Of a stretch of 64,000 bases of DNA, positions 18,076 to 27,377 are shown piece by piece (the first letter of the stretch is position 1; the number at the start of each line of letters is the position of its first letter). A program made the translations under genes and the position numbers. The DNA is taken from positions 372,001 through 436,000 of the forward strand of contig NZ_JAHGVE010000001.1 in NCBI RefSeq assembly GCF_018835585.1, written 5' to 3'. This DNA is from Pelorhabdus rhamnosifermentans (GTDB lineage: Bacteria > Bacillota > Negativicutes > UMGS1260). Under the pieces are notes generated by a model. The model saw only the letters and a list, made by a program, of their open reading frames with translations, was not told the origin of the DNA and ran no database searches.

Positions 18076-18451
18076 GGTTCAACAAATTTACCGCCCATTG
18101 TTGTAGAGTCCCTAATAAAGGCAGTACAGCTCTCCCTAAAAAGGCGCAAAAAAGCTACGTCTAAATAGAAATTCGAAAAAACGAGTCGTTTGTAGTGGAA
18201 GTATATTTAGCTAGCAACTCCAGGGGAAGGTGGCTCCCATCCAAGATTTTTCAATTTATGCAGATAAGAGTTAATCTTCTTTTCGGTATTAAATTGGTTT
18301 AATAAGTAGACCCTAAATCGCGAAAGGACGACCTGATAAAACATGGTAGATAGCAATACGCATAGAATCTGCAACAGCAACAATGAGGAGTGTGGCGGGA
18401 ACTGTGTAAATGGAATAATCAGCCGAAATTGTGGGAACCTAAATTATGCTT

Positions 18452-18892
18452 TTACTCATGCGCAGGATAGGGCAACGCAGAGGTGCGACCCGAGCGGCAT
18501 ATGAGGTTAGGCAAGGCGGCGATGCTCAAGAGAGTGTCGCCTTTTTGATTGCTGCCTTGGAAAACAAAAGCGATGAAAACCGAATTTCTAACCGCATCAT
18601 CTGTGGGATAGATTGTTTTGGTCTTGGTATATTTGCGTAGCATCCGATGAAACCCTTCCACCGCATTGGTGGTATAAATGAGCCGCCGGACTTCTTTCGG
18701 ATACTTAAAATAGGTGGAAAGCTCTGTCCAATTTGCCTCCCAGGACTTCACAATTTGAGGATATTTCTTGCCCCATGTCTCGCGAAATTCCTCTAGTCGG
18801 TACGCGGCATCATCTAAGGGTGGTGCTCCGTAAACAAGCTTCAGGTCGGCCATAACCGCTTTAATGTCCTTGTATGGGACATATTTTGTTGA
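18452..18892 (-). pseudogene. IS256-family transposase remnant
   Basis: The minus strand carries VPYKDIKAVMADLKLVYGA, then YFKYPKEVRRLIYTTNAVEGFHRMLRK and TKTIYPTDDA, the conserved C-terminal region of IS256 (mutator) transposases. The N-terminal two thirds are missing, and similarity is lost after about 18560, where the frame runs into unrelated sequence. From 18076 to 18450 I see no gene. Confidence 0.8.
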
Positions 18893-18918
18893 ATTGCGTA
18901 TTTATATTTTAGCAAACG

Positions 18919-19245
18919 GGTGTTATAGACAGGCTTGAAGTAATCAGAAAGCTTGACCTTAACCTAAACATCAAGAATATTCATCCAAACAGGATAAGGC
19001 AACTATCAAGGCCTGGTTCAAAGTATGAACCACATTCCTTCCGGCGTTTTGAAGAAAGTAAACGTTACGCCATGCTTGCCCTATACCTCTATGATTTAAG
19101 CCAGAGTTTAATTGATTTTGCTGTAGAAATACATGACAGGCAGATAAATATACTCCTTTCCAAAGGTCGAAAGGAGCAGGAAGAAATTCAGAAGCAAAAC
19201 GGTAAATCTTTGAATGAAAAAGTTTTTAATAAGTTATCGAGTATC
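18919..19245 (+). pseudogene. Tn3-family transposase N-terminal remnant
   Basis: Plus-strand frame reading IDRLEVIRKLDLNLNIK, then RPGSKYEPHSFRRFEESKRY and MLALYLYDLSQSLIDFAVEI, typical of the N-terminal domain of Tn3 transposases. Only about 110 residues of a protein of nearly 1000 remain. It abuts the aroB remnant. Confidence 0.75.
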
Positions 19246-19257
19246 TTATATACGACG

Positions 19258-19505
19258 ATTTTCGTTGGCAATCCCGCCTGCTGTAATAGTTGCATCACCC
19301 GATTTGCGTCACTATCCGAGATAAAATTGAGTCTTCTCCCGAATAGAACTTGCACAATCCAATGGCAACCGCTTCACCGTGCGATAGTTGATAATTACTT
19401 ATGGCTTCCACGGATCTGCCTATAGTATGTCCTAAATTTAGTACTTGACGAAGTGCACTTTCCTTTTCGTCCGCAATAACTACTTTATATTGATTTCACT
19501 GTTTT
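19258..19505 (-). pseudogene. aroB: 3-dehydroquinate synthase (aroB) C-terminal fragment
   Basis: On the minus strand the sequence reads [40 protein letters not shown] and IGL, the conserved metal-binding region of 3-dehydroquinate synthase (NxGHTxGH...HGEAV). The second His of GHTIGH is replaced by Arg. A frameshift then breaks the tail, which continues in another frame as [15 protein letters not shown]. The N-terminal two thirds are gone. With aroF, aroC and aroK remains at 26-28 kb, it suggests that a set of shikimate genes once accompanied the peptide cluster. Confidence 0.75.
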
Positions 19506-19521
19506 TATATGCAATATAATC

Positions 19522-20277
19522 TTAAGCCTTATTAACTGTTGACATATCCAATCCCATTGGAGGCAATTTCATAAATGTGAATATATATTTATCAATTATC
19601 TTGCACCCAACTTCAAACGTATATCCTTTCTCATAATCTCCACCTGCACTTTTAAGCAACTTACCTGAAAAACTACCAATATCTTCGTTCCAGGAAAATT
19701 CAGCATCTAAATAATTAAGAAATACATTTTTTATTGGGAAAAACGCTTTAAATGCACTTTCTTTTGCTGAAAAAATCATAAGTAGTCTCTCAATCTTCTG
19801 GTTTTGTTGCAAATTTACCCAAGTCGCCTCCCTAAAAGTACATACTTCCTTTACTATATCTTCTGATACATTTTGGTCTATTAATTCTATGTCCACACCT
19901 ATCCCCGCAGTTCTATCTTTAAGAACTGCTACAGCAAGTGCTATAGTGCCTGAATGACTTATTGCACCTACCACCCCTTTTGGCCACAAAGGTTCATTAT
20001 TAGCACCTTTAAGTACAGGAAAATTATATATATTAATTTGACGCAACGCACTACGAGCAGCTGCCCTACCAAGATAAAACTCAACCTTGCGTTTTTGTAT
20101 GGCTTTAAGGCTAATAAGTCCTACTTCCTCAGGATATAGCTTCACTTCATCATAATCATAAAATGTTTTCGAAGAAAATCCAAAACCGTCCCCAAATGGT
20201 GATAATATGTCGATCAATTCTACATACATCCTTCCTATTTCATTGGAAATACGCAGCTTCTGTTTAGCTATTACCAA
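19522..20277 (-). CDS. 4'-phosphopantetheinyl transferase (Sfp/EntD type)
   Basis: Transfers phosphopantetheine from CoA onto the conserved Ser of carrier domains, converting the three PCP domains of the nearby synthetase to the active form. Family motifs are GIGVDIE (Asp129, Glu131, Mg-binding) and FSAKESAFKA (Lys172, Glu173, Lys177), plus an upstream SHSG at 107-110. The 251 residues match the Sfp-size two-lobed class rather than AcpS. The annotated GTG/ATG region at 20277 lacks a clear ribosome site; an internal ATG at 20220-20229 (MYVELID) is an alternative start. It lies within the transposon-scarred right half of the cluster and is probably required for its product. Confidence 0.9.
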   Translation of the reverse strand: MVIAKQKLRISNEIGRMYVELIDILSPFGDGFGFSSKTFYDYDEVKLYPEEVGLISLKAIQKRKVEFYLGRAAARSALRQINIYNFPVLKGANNEPLWPKGVVGAISHSGTIALAVAVLKDRTAGIGVDIELIDQNVSEDIVKEVCTFREATWVNLQQNQKIERLLMIFSAKESAFKAFFPIKNVFLNYLDAEFSWNEDIGSFSGKLLKSAGGDYEKGYTFEVGCKIIDKYIFTFMKLPPMGLDMSTVNKA

Positions 20278-20387
20278 TACAGATTAGTAAATGCCACATC
20301 AGTCTATAACCGCAACGAATTTTATAGTTAATCAAATACATCTCTCAGCTAATTTATAGGGAAAGGTAGCCGGAGCAGTCGTGCTAT

Positions 20388-20440
20388 CGAACAATCGCCT
20401 ACGCAAAAGACTCCAATGGAAAATACCTGCTGAATCTTTT
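20388..20440 (+). pseudogene. IS30-family transposase C-terminal scrap
   Basis: NNRLRKRLQWKIPAESF matches the conserved C-terminal end of IS30 transposases (NxRPRKxLxWKTPxExF). Too little remains to place its ends. Confidence 0.5.
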
Positions 20441-20499
20441 GCTGATGCCGGTTCATGTAGCTTGACAAATTGCCGTATACACTACCAAAGCTCAAGTTT

Positions 20500-20602
20500 G
20501 AGAAATTCGAGAGCGAAAATGGTCAATTGAAAAGCTACTTGGTGAGAAAGAGCTTCGAATTTCCATGTTGCGAGACTTAGTAAAAGATTCCCAGACCAGT
20601 TA
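20500..20602 (+). pseudogene. IS3-family orfA scrap
   Basis: A plus-strand frame reads KLLGEKELRISMLRDLVKDS, resembling the coiled-coil end of IS3 OrfA proteins. It is followed by stops, and no start or terminal repeat is seen. Confidence 0.5.
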
Positions 20603-20692
20603 ACGAACAAAATTGCGGTAGCCGATGAATAGATTAGTCGGAGATATGGTGTTCATAATAAAATCTATCCATACTTCCGTATAATATCCTCT

Positions 20693-22192
20693 TCATCCTT
20701 CTTTTTGCAGAATTGATTCTTGAGTATCTAGGCACTCCTCTGCCCAAGAATCATTTTTTTTTCTTAATGGAAGTTCTTTTAGAAATATTGCTAAGATTAG
20801 AGTTGTTAATACTACAAATGCAGCTACCATAAAAACTTCATGCATTGAAATAAATATAGCAGCTTTAATATTATCAGGCACCAATTTCTCGGCAGATGTA
20901 GTAATTTTTCCTATTGATTCTCTTCTAAATGTGGAGTTAAGTATGGAACCAAAAACCGATACACCTATTGTACTGCCCAAATTTCTAAAAAACTGCAATG
21001 TGGCTGTTACAGTACCTACTTGTGAATGTGGAAATGCGTTTTGGACTGCTATTACAGCTACAGGAACAATCAGACCTGCCCCCATTCCGATAATAAACAT
21101 ATTTATTATCACGTTCATACTTGTTGTTCTTATATTCATCAAGGTTAAAAGAATAGTTCCAACAAATACTATTCCAAAACCCAGTATATTAATCACTTTA
21201 TATTTTCCTGTCTTTGAAATAGTCTGCCCACCTATCAAAGTAGTAACAACCATCCCCAGCATTAAAGGTGTCGTTATTGCACCAGATCCGCTTGCCGTTT
21301 TTCCCATAACTTCTTGTACAAATAGTGGCATATACATGACTATCCCATAAAATACCGCCATAGATAAAAAACTTGTGATGACTGATATATTAAAAATTGA
21401 GCTTTTAAATAAAGAAAGGGGAGTAATCGGTTCTTTTACTTTGCTTTCAACAAATATTAGAACAAGGAGTGATATTCCTGAAAAGGCGAGGAGGGCCAGC
21501 ATTTCTTTAGACGACCAGTCATATTTTATTTCAGCCCATGAAAAAGCAAGCAGCATTGGTACAAAAGTAACTATTATTAAAGCCGCTCCAGAAAAGTCTA
21601 TACTGTGTTTTATATCATCATGCTTTATCGATGGAAAAGCGAACCACATGACTAATATAGTCAATATCCCGATAGGTATGTTTATATAAAATGCCCATCT
21701 CCAACTGAGATTGTCCGTAATCATTCCTCCAAATGCCGGCCCGATCACACCGGCAATTGCCATAACACTAGTTAATAAACCTTGAAATTTCCCTCTTTCA
21801 GCAGGTGAAAATACATCGGCAATAACTGCCGATGCATTAGCAGATATCATGCCTCCTCCAACTCCCTGTAAACTCCTGAAAACAATTAATTGCAGCATGG
21901 TCATTGAAGCACCACTTAGTATTGACCCAATCAGGAATAGCATTATGCCAAATATATAAAAAAATTTTCTTCCGTACATATCTGCGAGTTTCCCGAAAAC
22001 CGGTATGGATACAATTGAAGCTAGCATATAAGCGGTGAATACCCAACTTACGTATTCCATTCCACCTATAGATGCTACAATTTGGGGCATAGCCGTGCTT
22101 ATAACCGTAGTATCTACAAATATTAAAAATACTCCTACCAAGACCCCTGCTAATACAATCATTTTTCTTTTTTTACCGATTTCCCCATACAT
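20693..22192 (-). CDS. DHA2-family MFS exporter (EmrB/QacA type)
   Basis: 499 residues with about 14 hydrophobic segments, the DHA2 drug:H+ antiporter layout. Seen are the TM1 motif DTTVISTAMPQIVASIGG (about 27-44), motif A GKLADMYGRK (about 67-76), and motif C-like AIAGVIGPAFGG (about 144-155). It extrudes amphipathic compounds across the cytoplasmic membrane. Its place between the phosphopantetheinyl transferase and type II thioesterase genes suggests it exports the peptide and confers self-resistance. ATG 22192 is preceded by GCGAAGGAG at about eight bases. Confidence 0.9.
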   Translation of the reverse strand: MYGEIGKKRKMIVLAGVLVGVFLIFVDTTVISTAMPQIVASIGGMEYVSWVFTAYMLASIVSIPVFGKLADMYGRKFFYIFGIMLFLIGSILSGASMTMLQLIVFRSLQGVGGGMISANASAVIADVFSPAERGKFQGLLTSVMAIAGVIGPAFGGMITDNLSWRWAFYINIPIGILTILVMWFAFPSIKHDDIKHSIDFSGAALIIVTFVPMLLAFSWAEIKYDWSSKEMLALLAFSGISLLVLIFVESKVKEPITPLSLFKSSIFNISVITSFLSMAVFYGIVMYMPLFVQEVMGKTASGSGAITTPLMLGMVVTTLIGGQTISKTGKYKVINILGFGIVFVGTILLTLMNIRTTSMNVIINMFIIGMGAGLIVPVAVIAVQNAFPHSQVGTVTATLQFFRNLGSTIGVSVFGSILNSTFRRESIGKITTSAEKLVPDNIKAAIFISMHEVFMVAAFVVLTTLILAIFLKELPLRKKNDSWAEECLDTQESILQKEG

Positions 22193-22369
22193 GTACCATT
22201 ACTCCTTCGCTGGACGTTATTTTCCTCAACTTCTTTAACTCTATTCGAATAATACTTAATTGAGGTTTTTTCATAATTTAATTTTATGATGAAAAAAAGG
22301 AGAACCCACAACATCTAGAATTATAAAGTGCTTAAATACACTATATAATGTTGGATAACTCTAGATAAA

Positions 22370-23080
22370 TTATAAATTTTTTTCAATTAATATATCATTT
22401 ATCTTTTGTACCACTTGAATCATATCGTCATTAATAAAAAAATGTCCACCATTAAACTCATAAAAGTCACACTTTTTGTTTGTATAATTTTTCCATCCGC
22501 GAATATCATATTCTTGAACTTCAGGATCATTGTTACCACTAAAAACAGATATATCGAAATTCCATTTGTCCATTCCGGAATATTTATAGGTTTCTATAAG
22601 TTTATAGTCAGCCCTTAATATGGGCATAAAAATATTGAAAAACTCCGTATTTTGAATTACTTCTTCAGGAATCCCACCTAGCTTTATTATTTCATCTTTA
22701 AACCTATCATCAACAAGAGTATGAAGAATTTTAGTTTCCCTAATATGTGGTGGAAATCTTCCTGACATGAATATGTGTAAAGGATCACTAAATTCCATTT
22801 GATGTATTTTTCTTATTAATTCATATATAACGAGCGTTCCCATACTATGCCCAAAAATAGCATAATATGAACCATCCAACTCTTTACTCATAATTTTAAA
22901 TAAATCATCAACAGTATCCTCAATATTGTCAAACAATTGTAATCCAAACCTTTTTCCTCTACCTGACATCTCTAATGGATATAGTTCAATAATTTTATGT
23001 AGGTATTTACTCCACTTTGTATAAACCATAGCCGTGCCACCCGCATAGGGAAGGCAAAAAAGTTTTATCTTCTTTTTCAT
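22370..23080 (-). CDS. Type II thioesterase (editing) of the NRPS cluster
   Basis: A 236-residue alpha/beta hydrolase of the GrsT/SrfAD class, which clears misloaded or stalled acyl groups from carrier domains. It has LFCLPYAGGTAMVY near the start, the nucleophile elbow GHSMG (Ser79), MSGRFPPH (about 128) and a C-terminal GGHFFI with the catalytic His. No signal peptide. ATG 23080 is preceded by GGAGGGGG. It belongs to the minus-strand group with the exporter and the phosphopantetheinyl transferase, presumably serving the synthetase encoded on the plus strand. Confidence 0.92.
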   Translation of the reverse strand: MKKKIKLFCLPYAGGTAMVYTKWSKYLHKIIELYPLEMSGRGKRFGLQLFDNIEDTVDDLFKIMSKELDGSYYAIFGHSMGTLVIYELIRKIHQMEFSDPLHIFMSGRFPPHIRETKILHTLVDDRFKDEIIKLGGIPEEVIQNTEFFNIFMPILRADYKLIETYKYSGMDKWNFDISVFSGNNDPEVQEYDIRGWKNYTNKKCDFYEFNGGHFFINDDMIQVVQKINDILIEKNL

Positions 23081-23201
23081 TTATTTTCTTCCCCCTCCAT
23101 AAAAGAATTCTAACTTGAAAATTTCATCTTCAATTATTTGCATTTTCTAATAAGCACCAAGATTAAAAGCGTGAGATTTGTGGTTTCACTGGCGTGACCC
23201 T

Positions 23202-23455
23202 TTATGGATCAACTTTGTACTGCAAAGTTGATTTTTCTTCCCCTTTTTCTTCAGAAATCGTTTCTTCTCGTATCCGGTAAATTCTTTTAAAAGTCGGTAC
23301 ATCGTCGTAAGTCCCAACAATGATGGCTATTCCATATTGTTTCGCCAATTCATTTAGTAAACTAATTACCGCTAATGACCTATGACTATCGAGAGGTGCA
23401 GTTGGTTCACCAGCTAAAATCCACTGGGGGATTATTAGACGGTGCCCGGGCGCTG
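23202..23455 (-). pseudogene. ABC-transporter ATPase C-terminal remnant (MacB/LolD-like)
   Basis: The minus strand reads WILAGEPTAPLDSHRSLAVI, matching Walker B (here AGEP for ADEP) and the D-loop, then LLNELAKQYGIAIIVGTYDD, where the switch His appears as Tyr. The stop is at 23202. Walker A and the signature motif are absent and no start codon is present. It may be the residue of an export system lost from the cluster. Confidence 0.6.
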
Positions 23456-23576
23456 GATACTCTCTGTACCTGTCCCTCTCGTGATTACCAGCCTTATCAA
23501 AATATCACCTCAACAAACATACGCGTTTTGTCAATATTATTTAGCAACTAAAATATAATGCTTATATAATGCCCCA

Positions 23577-24020
23577 TTATTCATGGGGCAAATTTTCTAC
23601 TATTTTATCAATAAATGTATTGATTACTTTTATATTATCTGGATTTATTCCATCTAAGTATCGAGATACATTGCGATATAATTTTTCGTGGTTTTTGCTA
23701 TGTTTAGCGTTGGCAATTTTACCTAGGTTAGTTAGCCGATAATATACCTCTTTTTTATTGTTTGGCATTCGAAACTGTTCAATAAGTCCCTTCTTGACAA
23801 GCTTACTTGTCACCTGAGTGATAGCCCCACTTGTTATTCCTAATATATTTGCTAGTTCACTTGCATTAACATTCTCATGGTTGTTTATGGCTTCAATCAT
23901 GTGAATTTCTGATCGGTATAGAATATGCCCAGTTCCATAATCACAAGGTATTTTATTCACTTGATTTATTTTATTTAATAGACAAGCCATCTTCTCAATA
24001 ATTTCAATATATTTCATCAT
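23577..24020 (-). CDS. MarR-family transcriptional regulator
   Basis: 147 residues from ATG 24020; AGGTG lies six bases upstream, overlapping an in-frame GTG at 24026. The winged helix-turn-helix comprises ASELANILGITSGAITQVTS and LVKKGLIEQFRMPNNKKEVY. It should bind as a dimer to the 63-bp palindrome just upstream (24029-24091), which overlaps the expected promoter, so it probably represses itself. Its place at the right end of the peptide cluster suggests control of export or synthesis genes in response to a ligand, but no copy of the palindrome was found upstream of the other cluster genes. Confidence 0.88.
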   Translation of the reverse strand: MMKYIEIIEKMACLLNKINQVNKIPCDYGTGHILYRSEIHMIEAINNHENVNASELANILGITSGAITQVTSKLVKKGLIEQFRMPNNKKEVYYRLTNLGKIANAKHSKNHEKLYRNVSRYLDGINPDNIKVINTFIDKIVENLPHE

Positions 24021-24028
24021 ATTCACCT

Positions 24029-24091
24029 AAAGACATTTTATAGTATCTAAAAAATATTGTCAATATTTTTTAGATACTATAAAATGTCTTT
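24029..24091. promoter_or_regulatory. 63-bp perfect palindrome upstream of marR gene
   Basis: Two 31-base arms (24029-24059 and 24061-24091) are exact reverse complements around one central T. The outer part reads AAAGACATTTTATAGTATC and the inner part is AT-rich. It abuts the MarR start and probably contains promoter and operators. At this length it could also extrude as a cruciform or be a terminator for the facing strand. Confidence 0.75.
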
Positions 24092-24332
24092 TTAAATTAT
24101 TGATAAATCCCAAATAATTTACATTTGAAGTATAGCAGCATCTATTTCATGTAAGAGGGGGACGGCAACGATAATAGAGCATTCCGCGATGGACTTGGCA
24201 AAACGACGGGAAGCCGCGCACGTTTTCCTGTACATGTGGAACTTGCGGCGTTCAGCTGTCTGCAATATGCCGCTGCAACGTGTTGCGGCGCAGAAGACCG
24301 ATAGGCGCTACGCCTCCGAGGGGATTATTTTC

Positions 24333-24500
24333 ATGTCTAAGGAAAAACAAATCCTGCATCTTCGTTCTAAGGGTTACAGTAAAGGCGAATTGCTGAAACG
24401 CTGCATGTTTCACGCGATACCGTGGCAAAGGTGTTTAAAGCAGCAGAGCAGATGGATCCTAATGTTGTTTCCAGCATGGAAAAAGAAAGATGTCTCTCGT
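24333..24500 (+). pseudogene. IS21-family istA N-terminal remnant, frameshifted
   Basis: MSKEKQILHLRSKGYSKGE continues, after a one-base deletion near 24390, as IAETLHVSRDTVAKVFKAAE, the helix-turn-helix start of IS21 IstA transposases. The rest of the element is missing. The preceding 24130-24330 is GC-richer than its surroundings, which also suggests imported DNA. Confidence 0.65.
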
Positions 24501-24599
24501 GCTTCCGCCTTTGAAGAAGAGTTTCCTTTTATGCAATCTTTTCCACCGTATTCGTATGAATTTGCCCAATGGAAGACAGCAACAGTGCAACTAAATTAT

Positions 24600-24631
24600 C
24601 ATATCAAATGCAAAGCTTTACATTTGATATG
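24600..24631. other. Hairpin
   Basis: CATATCAAATG (24600-24610) pairs with CATTTGATATG (24621-24631), 11 bp, without a T run. The stretch 24660-25130 is AT-rich with no gene that I can support. Confidence 0.4.
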
Positions 24632-25246
24632 TGGTTACACTATTATTATTTCCTGATTTATATATATTCAATTAAAATAATACAAATTATTAAAAAAGTT
24701 CAAAAATAATTAACAAAAATGTAATCTATTGACAAAATATAAAAATAGTTATATGGTGAATACATGAAAATATTGTATGGGTTTTTCCATATGACTATTT
24801 TATTAGTATGTGTTATTTGAGAAAAACAGAAAGTTATAAGAATAAAAGCCATCTACTTTTTGAACCGATAATACACTCAAGGCGACAGTCAATTACCGAC
24901 GGATATAAGCATGGTCAGTACGCTGGCGCATATAAAATCGCTCTAAATACTATCAACAAACAGGGGGAACAGGGGGATCTGGTTTAGAAAAGCAATCGAA
25001 AATTTTCCGAAAATGACTTTTTTTAAAGTGCCAACATAGCTTTAATTGCCTGTTTAATTTCATATGTGTTTTTGTCATAAATATGTTTTTATATTACAAT
25101 TGTTTCATTAAAATGAGTCCAAATAATAATACTAGTAAAGACATATAAGTTTGTATGCAAACGGTATATTATATAATTTTACATTTTTGTATATTTTTTT
25201 AAGAAATGTTACAAATTTCTTGACACAACGAGGTGTAAAGCATATT

Positions 25247-25420
25247 ATGATGATAGATAAACAAATAGAAATTTTATTAAAAGATTTTAAAGTGCAATTA
25301 AACAAATTAGAGTTTGGCAATGTAGATTTTGTAATACAAAACAATACAGTTATTAGGCTAGATATTAAAAGTAGTGTAAAACCAGAAAAATCAATGTTTG
25401 TTGACAATGATCAAAATTAA
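25247..25420 (+). CDS. DUF2292 (YezD-like) small protein
   Basis: 57 residues from ATG 25247; AGGTG lies eleven bases upstream. The core NKLEFGNVDFVIQNNTVIRL matches the DUF2292/YezD pattern of a short helix followed by two beta strands (ikfGsVxIxVqdGxVvqIe). Function is unknown in the family; in other bacteria it is often near sulfur or redox genes. A perfect 18-bp terminator follows at 25495. The frame also extends 5' to 25151, but that part is AT-rich and non-coding in character. Confidence 0.6.
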   Translation: MMIDKQIEILLKDFKVQLNKLEFGNVDFVIQNNTVIRLDIKSSVKPEKSMFVDNDQN

Positions 25421-25477
25421 AAAGCACTATAAATCTGATTAGAATAAATCATACTTCATATTGAATATTTATAACTA

Positions 25478-25541
25478 GACTGACTGAAGAACAGAAGTCG
25501 ATGTTACTAATGTATATAGCATTAGTAACATCGACTTTTTT
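25478..25541 (+). terminator. Conserved 20-base leader plus terminator hairpin (copy B)
   Basis: GACTGACTGAAGAACAGAAG (19 of 20 identical to 6019-6038) leads into the 18-bp perfect stem 25495-25512/25520-25537 with a TATATAG loop and a T run. The leader is conserved but the stem is not. Confidence 0.75.
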
Positions 25542-25555
25542 AATTAGTCAGTACC

Positions 25556-25827
25556 ATGCAAAGTGGATGGTTTTGCACGCTTTTTTCGAAATTTTCGCTA
25601 TTTGTATCGGCAACTTTATGTGGATTTGGGGGATTGGCAAAATAGGCAGCAATCGTACCGCGATTTACAATAATCTGTCTCCTATTTTTGCGATCATAAC
25701 AGGATACTTCTTATTGGGAGAGACCATTGAACTTTGGCAGCTTATTGGTGGTGTTGCCGTTCTTTGGGGAGTATACCTGATGCGAAAAAGCAAAATATCG
25801 ATAGTTCAGAGTACTGCGATGAAATAA
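25556..25827 (+). pseudogene. EamA/DMT transporter, C-terminal half only
   Basis: About 90 residues (IFAICIGNFMWIWGIGKIGS, then NLSPIFAIITGYFLLGE) match the second EamA repeat with its last TM helices. Complete members have about 290 residues. The N-terminal half is replaced by the repeat hairpin at 25478, so the gene is broken. No ribosome site is seen. Confidence 0.7.
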
Positions 25828-25997
25828 TTGTCAGATAGCAGCCTAGTTAATTCCGTTTTGAGTGACGCTTAATCAGTTTCCAAGTTTTTATCATACGATA
25901 AAAATAGTTTTAATAAAGTTCTGCAAATTAAGGACTTGTGCCAACAGAGCTGAGAGAAACTAGGCCCGTTAAAGGAAATAGAAAGTCCGTTAGCAAT

Positions 25998-27026
25998 ATG
26001 TCTAAAAGAATAAAGAAAAAAATTATTTTCGTTGTAATGAAACCAGGAACTGGAGTAGAGGAGATTGAAAAAATGCATAAGAAATTGGGACAGTTGAAAA
26101 TGAATCTTACTCTTATCCCCGTAGAACAACAAAGTGCTCTTACTTTGGGAGGAGATACATCAAAACTTAATTTGGAAGCTCTTCAGGCTAATATTCAGCT
26201 TGAAAAAAATGTGCGTATTCAGCAGCCGTATAAGTTGGCTAGCCGTGGTTTTCATCCGGAGGATACGATTGTTGATGTGTGTGGTTGTAAATTTGGAGGT
26301 GGACATATCGCAGTGATTGCAGGCCCCTGTTCTGTTGAAAGTGAAGAACAAATGGTTTACACGGCGGTGCTTGTTAAGCAGTACGGTGCTACCCTTCTTA
26401 GAGGAGGAGCCTATAAACCTCGTTCTTCTCCTTATAGTTTTCAGGGATTAGGTGAGGAAGGATTAAAAATATTGGTAAAAGCCCGGGAAAAGACGGGCTT
26501 GCCCATTGTCACTGAAGCCATGTGCATAGAAGATTTTGATGTCGTAGAAGAATGTGCCGATCTCATTCAAATCGGGGCCCGGAATATGCAAAACTTTCCA
26601 CTGCTGAAACGTGCGGGGCAAAGTGCAAAGCCCATTTTACTTAAACGTGGATTAAGTGCAACATTGGAAGAGTTTCTGATGTCGGCGGAATATATTCTAG
26701 CTGGTGGTAATTCCAATGTCATTTTGTGTGAACGAGGCATACGTACATTCGATACTTATACTAGAAATACCCTAGATCTTAGTCTGATACCCGCGGTGAA
26801 AGAACTGAGTCACTTACCAATTATTGTTGATCCCAGTCATGCCTGTGGTAAATGGTCACTCGTGGAGCCTTTGGCTAAAGCGGCCATTGCTGTTGGCGCT
26901 GATGGACTAATTATTGAAGTACATCATAATCCGGAACAGGCCCTCTGTGACGGTGCTCAGTCATTAAAGCCGGAAAGATTTGGTCACTTAATGTCTTCTG
27001 TGCAGAAAATTATGGCCGCAGTTTAG
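25998..27026 (+). CDS. aroF: 3-deoxy-7-phosphoheptulonate (DAHP) synthase, type I-beta
   Basis: Condenses PEP and erythrose 4-phosphate in the first shikimate step. About 342 residues: an N-terminal ferredoxin-like domain (IIFVVMKPGTGVEEIEKMHK) as in the Thermotoga/Bacillus I-beta class, then the barrel with IAGPCSVES, GGAYKPRSSPYSFQG (about 144-158), QIGARNMQNF, LLKRG, and DPSHACGKWSLV near the C-terminus, including the metal-binding residues. Start ATG 25998 was preferred over the GTG at 25938 since family members begin close to it, but neither has a clear ribosome site. It is the intact partner of broken aroB and aroC and of aroK nearby. It may supply chorismate or prephenate for the peptide pathway, or be the housekeeping copy. 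Confidence 0.93.
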   Translation: MSKRIKKKIIFVVMKPGTGVEEIEKMHKKLGQLKMNLTLIPVEQQSALTLGGDTSKLNLEALQANIQLEKNVRIQQPYKLASRGFHPEDTIVDVCGCKFGGGHIAVIAGPCSVESEEQMVYTAVLVKQYGATLLRGGAYKPRSSPYSFQGLGEEGLKILVKAREKTGLPIVTEAMCIEDFDVVEECADLIQIGARNMQNFPLLKRAGQSAKPILLKRGLSATLEEFLMSAEYILAGGNSNVILCERGIRTFDTYTRNTLDLSLIPAVKELSHLPIIVDPSHACGKWSLVEPLAKAAIAVGADGLIIEVHHNPEQALCDGAQSLKPERFGHLMSSVQKIMAAV

Positions 27027-27149
27027 CATGATTAGCTTTACTGATGAAAGTGTTTCGTTTAGGTACTATCAATATTCTTTCGCAAATTCGCTTATAACGG
27101 TCAATATATTAACCAGAAAAAATGGTGTGCACTAAAACGCTCTATCATT

Positions 27150-27377
27150 GTAGAATTAGGCCTTTTACAAATGGTCAATCTGGATTTGCCACTAAAGGTA
27201 AAGCGCAGTACTAGGATACTCAAAGTAAGAAAGTATAAAAAACGCCTTGGAACAAGCATAGAGGAGCGTCCAGCTTCTATTAATGATCGTAGCGAAATTT
27301 GGCCACTGGGAAATTGATACCGTGATCGGTAAGAAAAATAAGACAGAAACTGCTCTGCAAAATACTATTCTCGCAGC
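27150..27377 (+). pseudogene. IS30-family transposase internal fragment
   Basis: LDLPLKVKRSTRILKVRKYK and RLGTSIEERPASINDRSE lead into FGHWEIDTVIGKKNKTETAL after a one-base frame change near 27297. This is the start of the IS30 DDE domain (GHWExDTVxG). Its 3' end is joined directly to the aroC fragment. Confidence 0.75.

Noticed and set aside
24189-24656. 155-residue plus-strand ORF
   Set aside because: The frame joins IS21 sequence before and after a frameshift with unrelated DNA; only the IstA-like part is meaningful.
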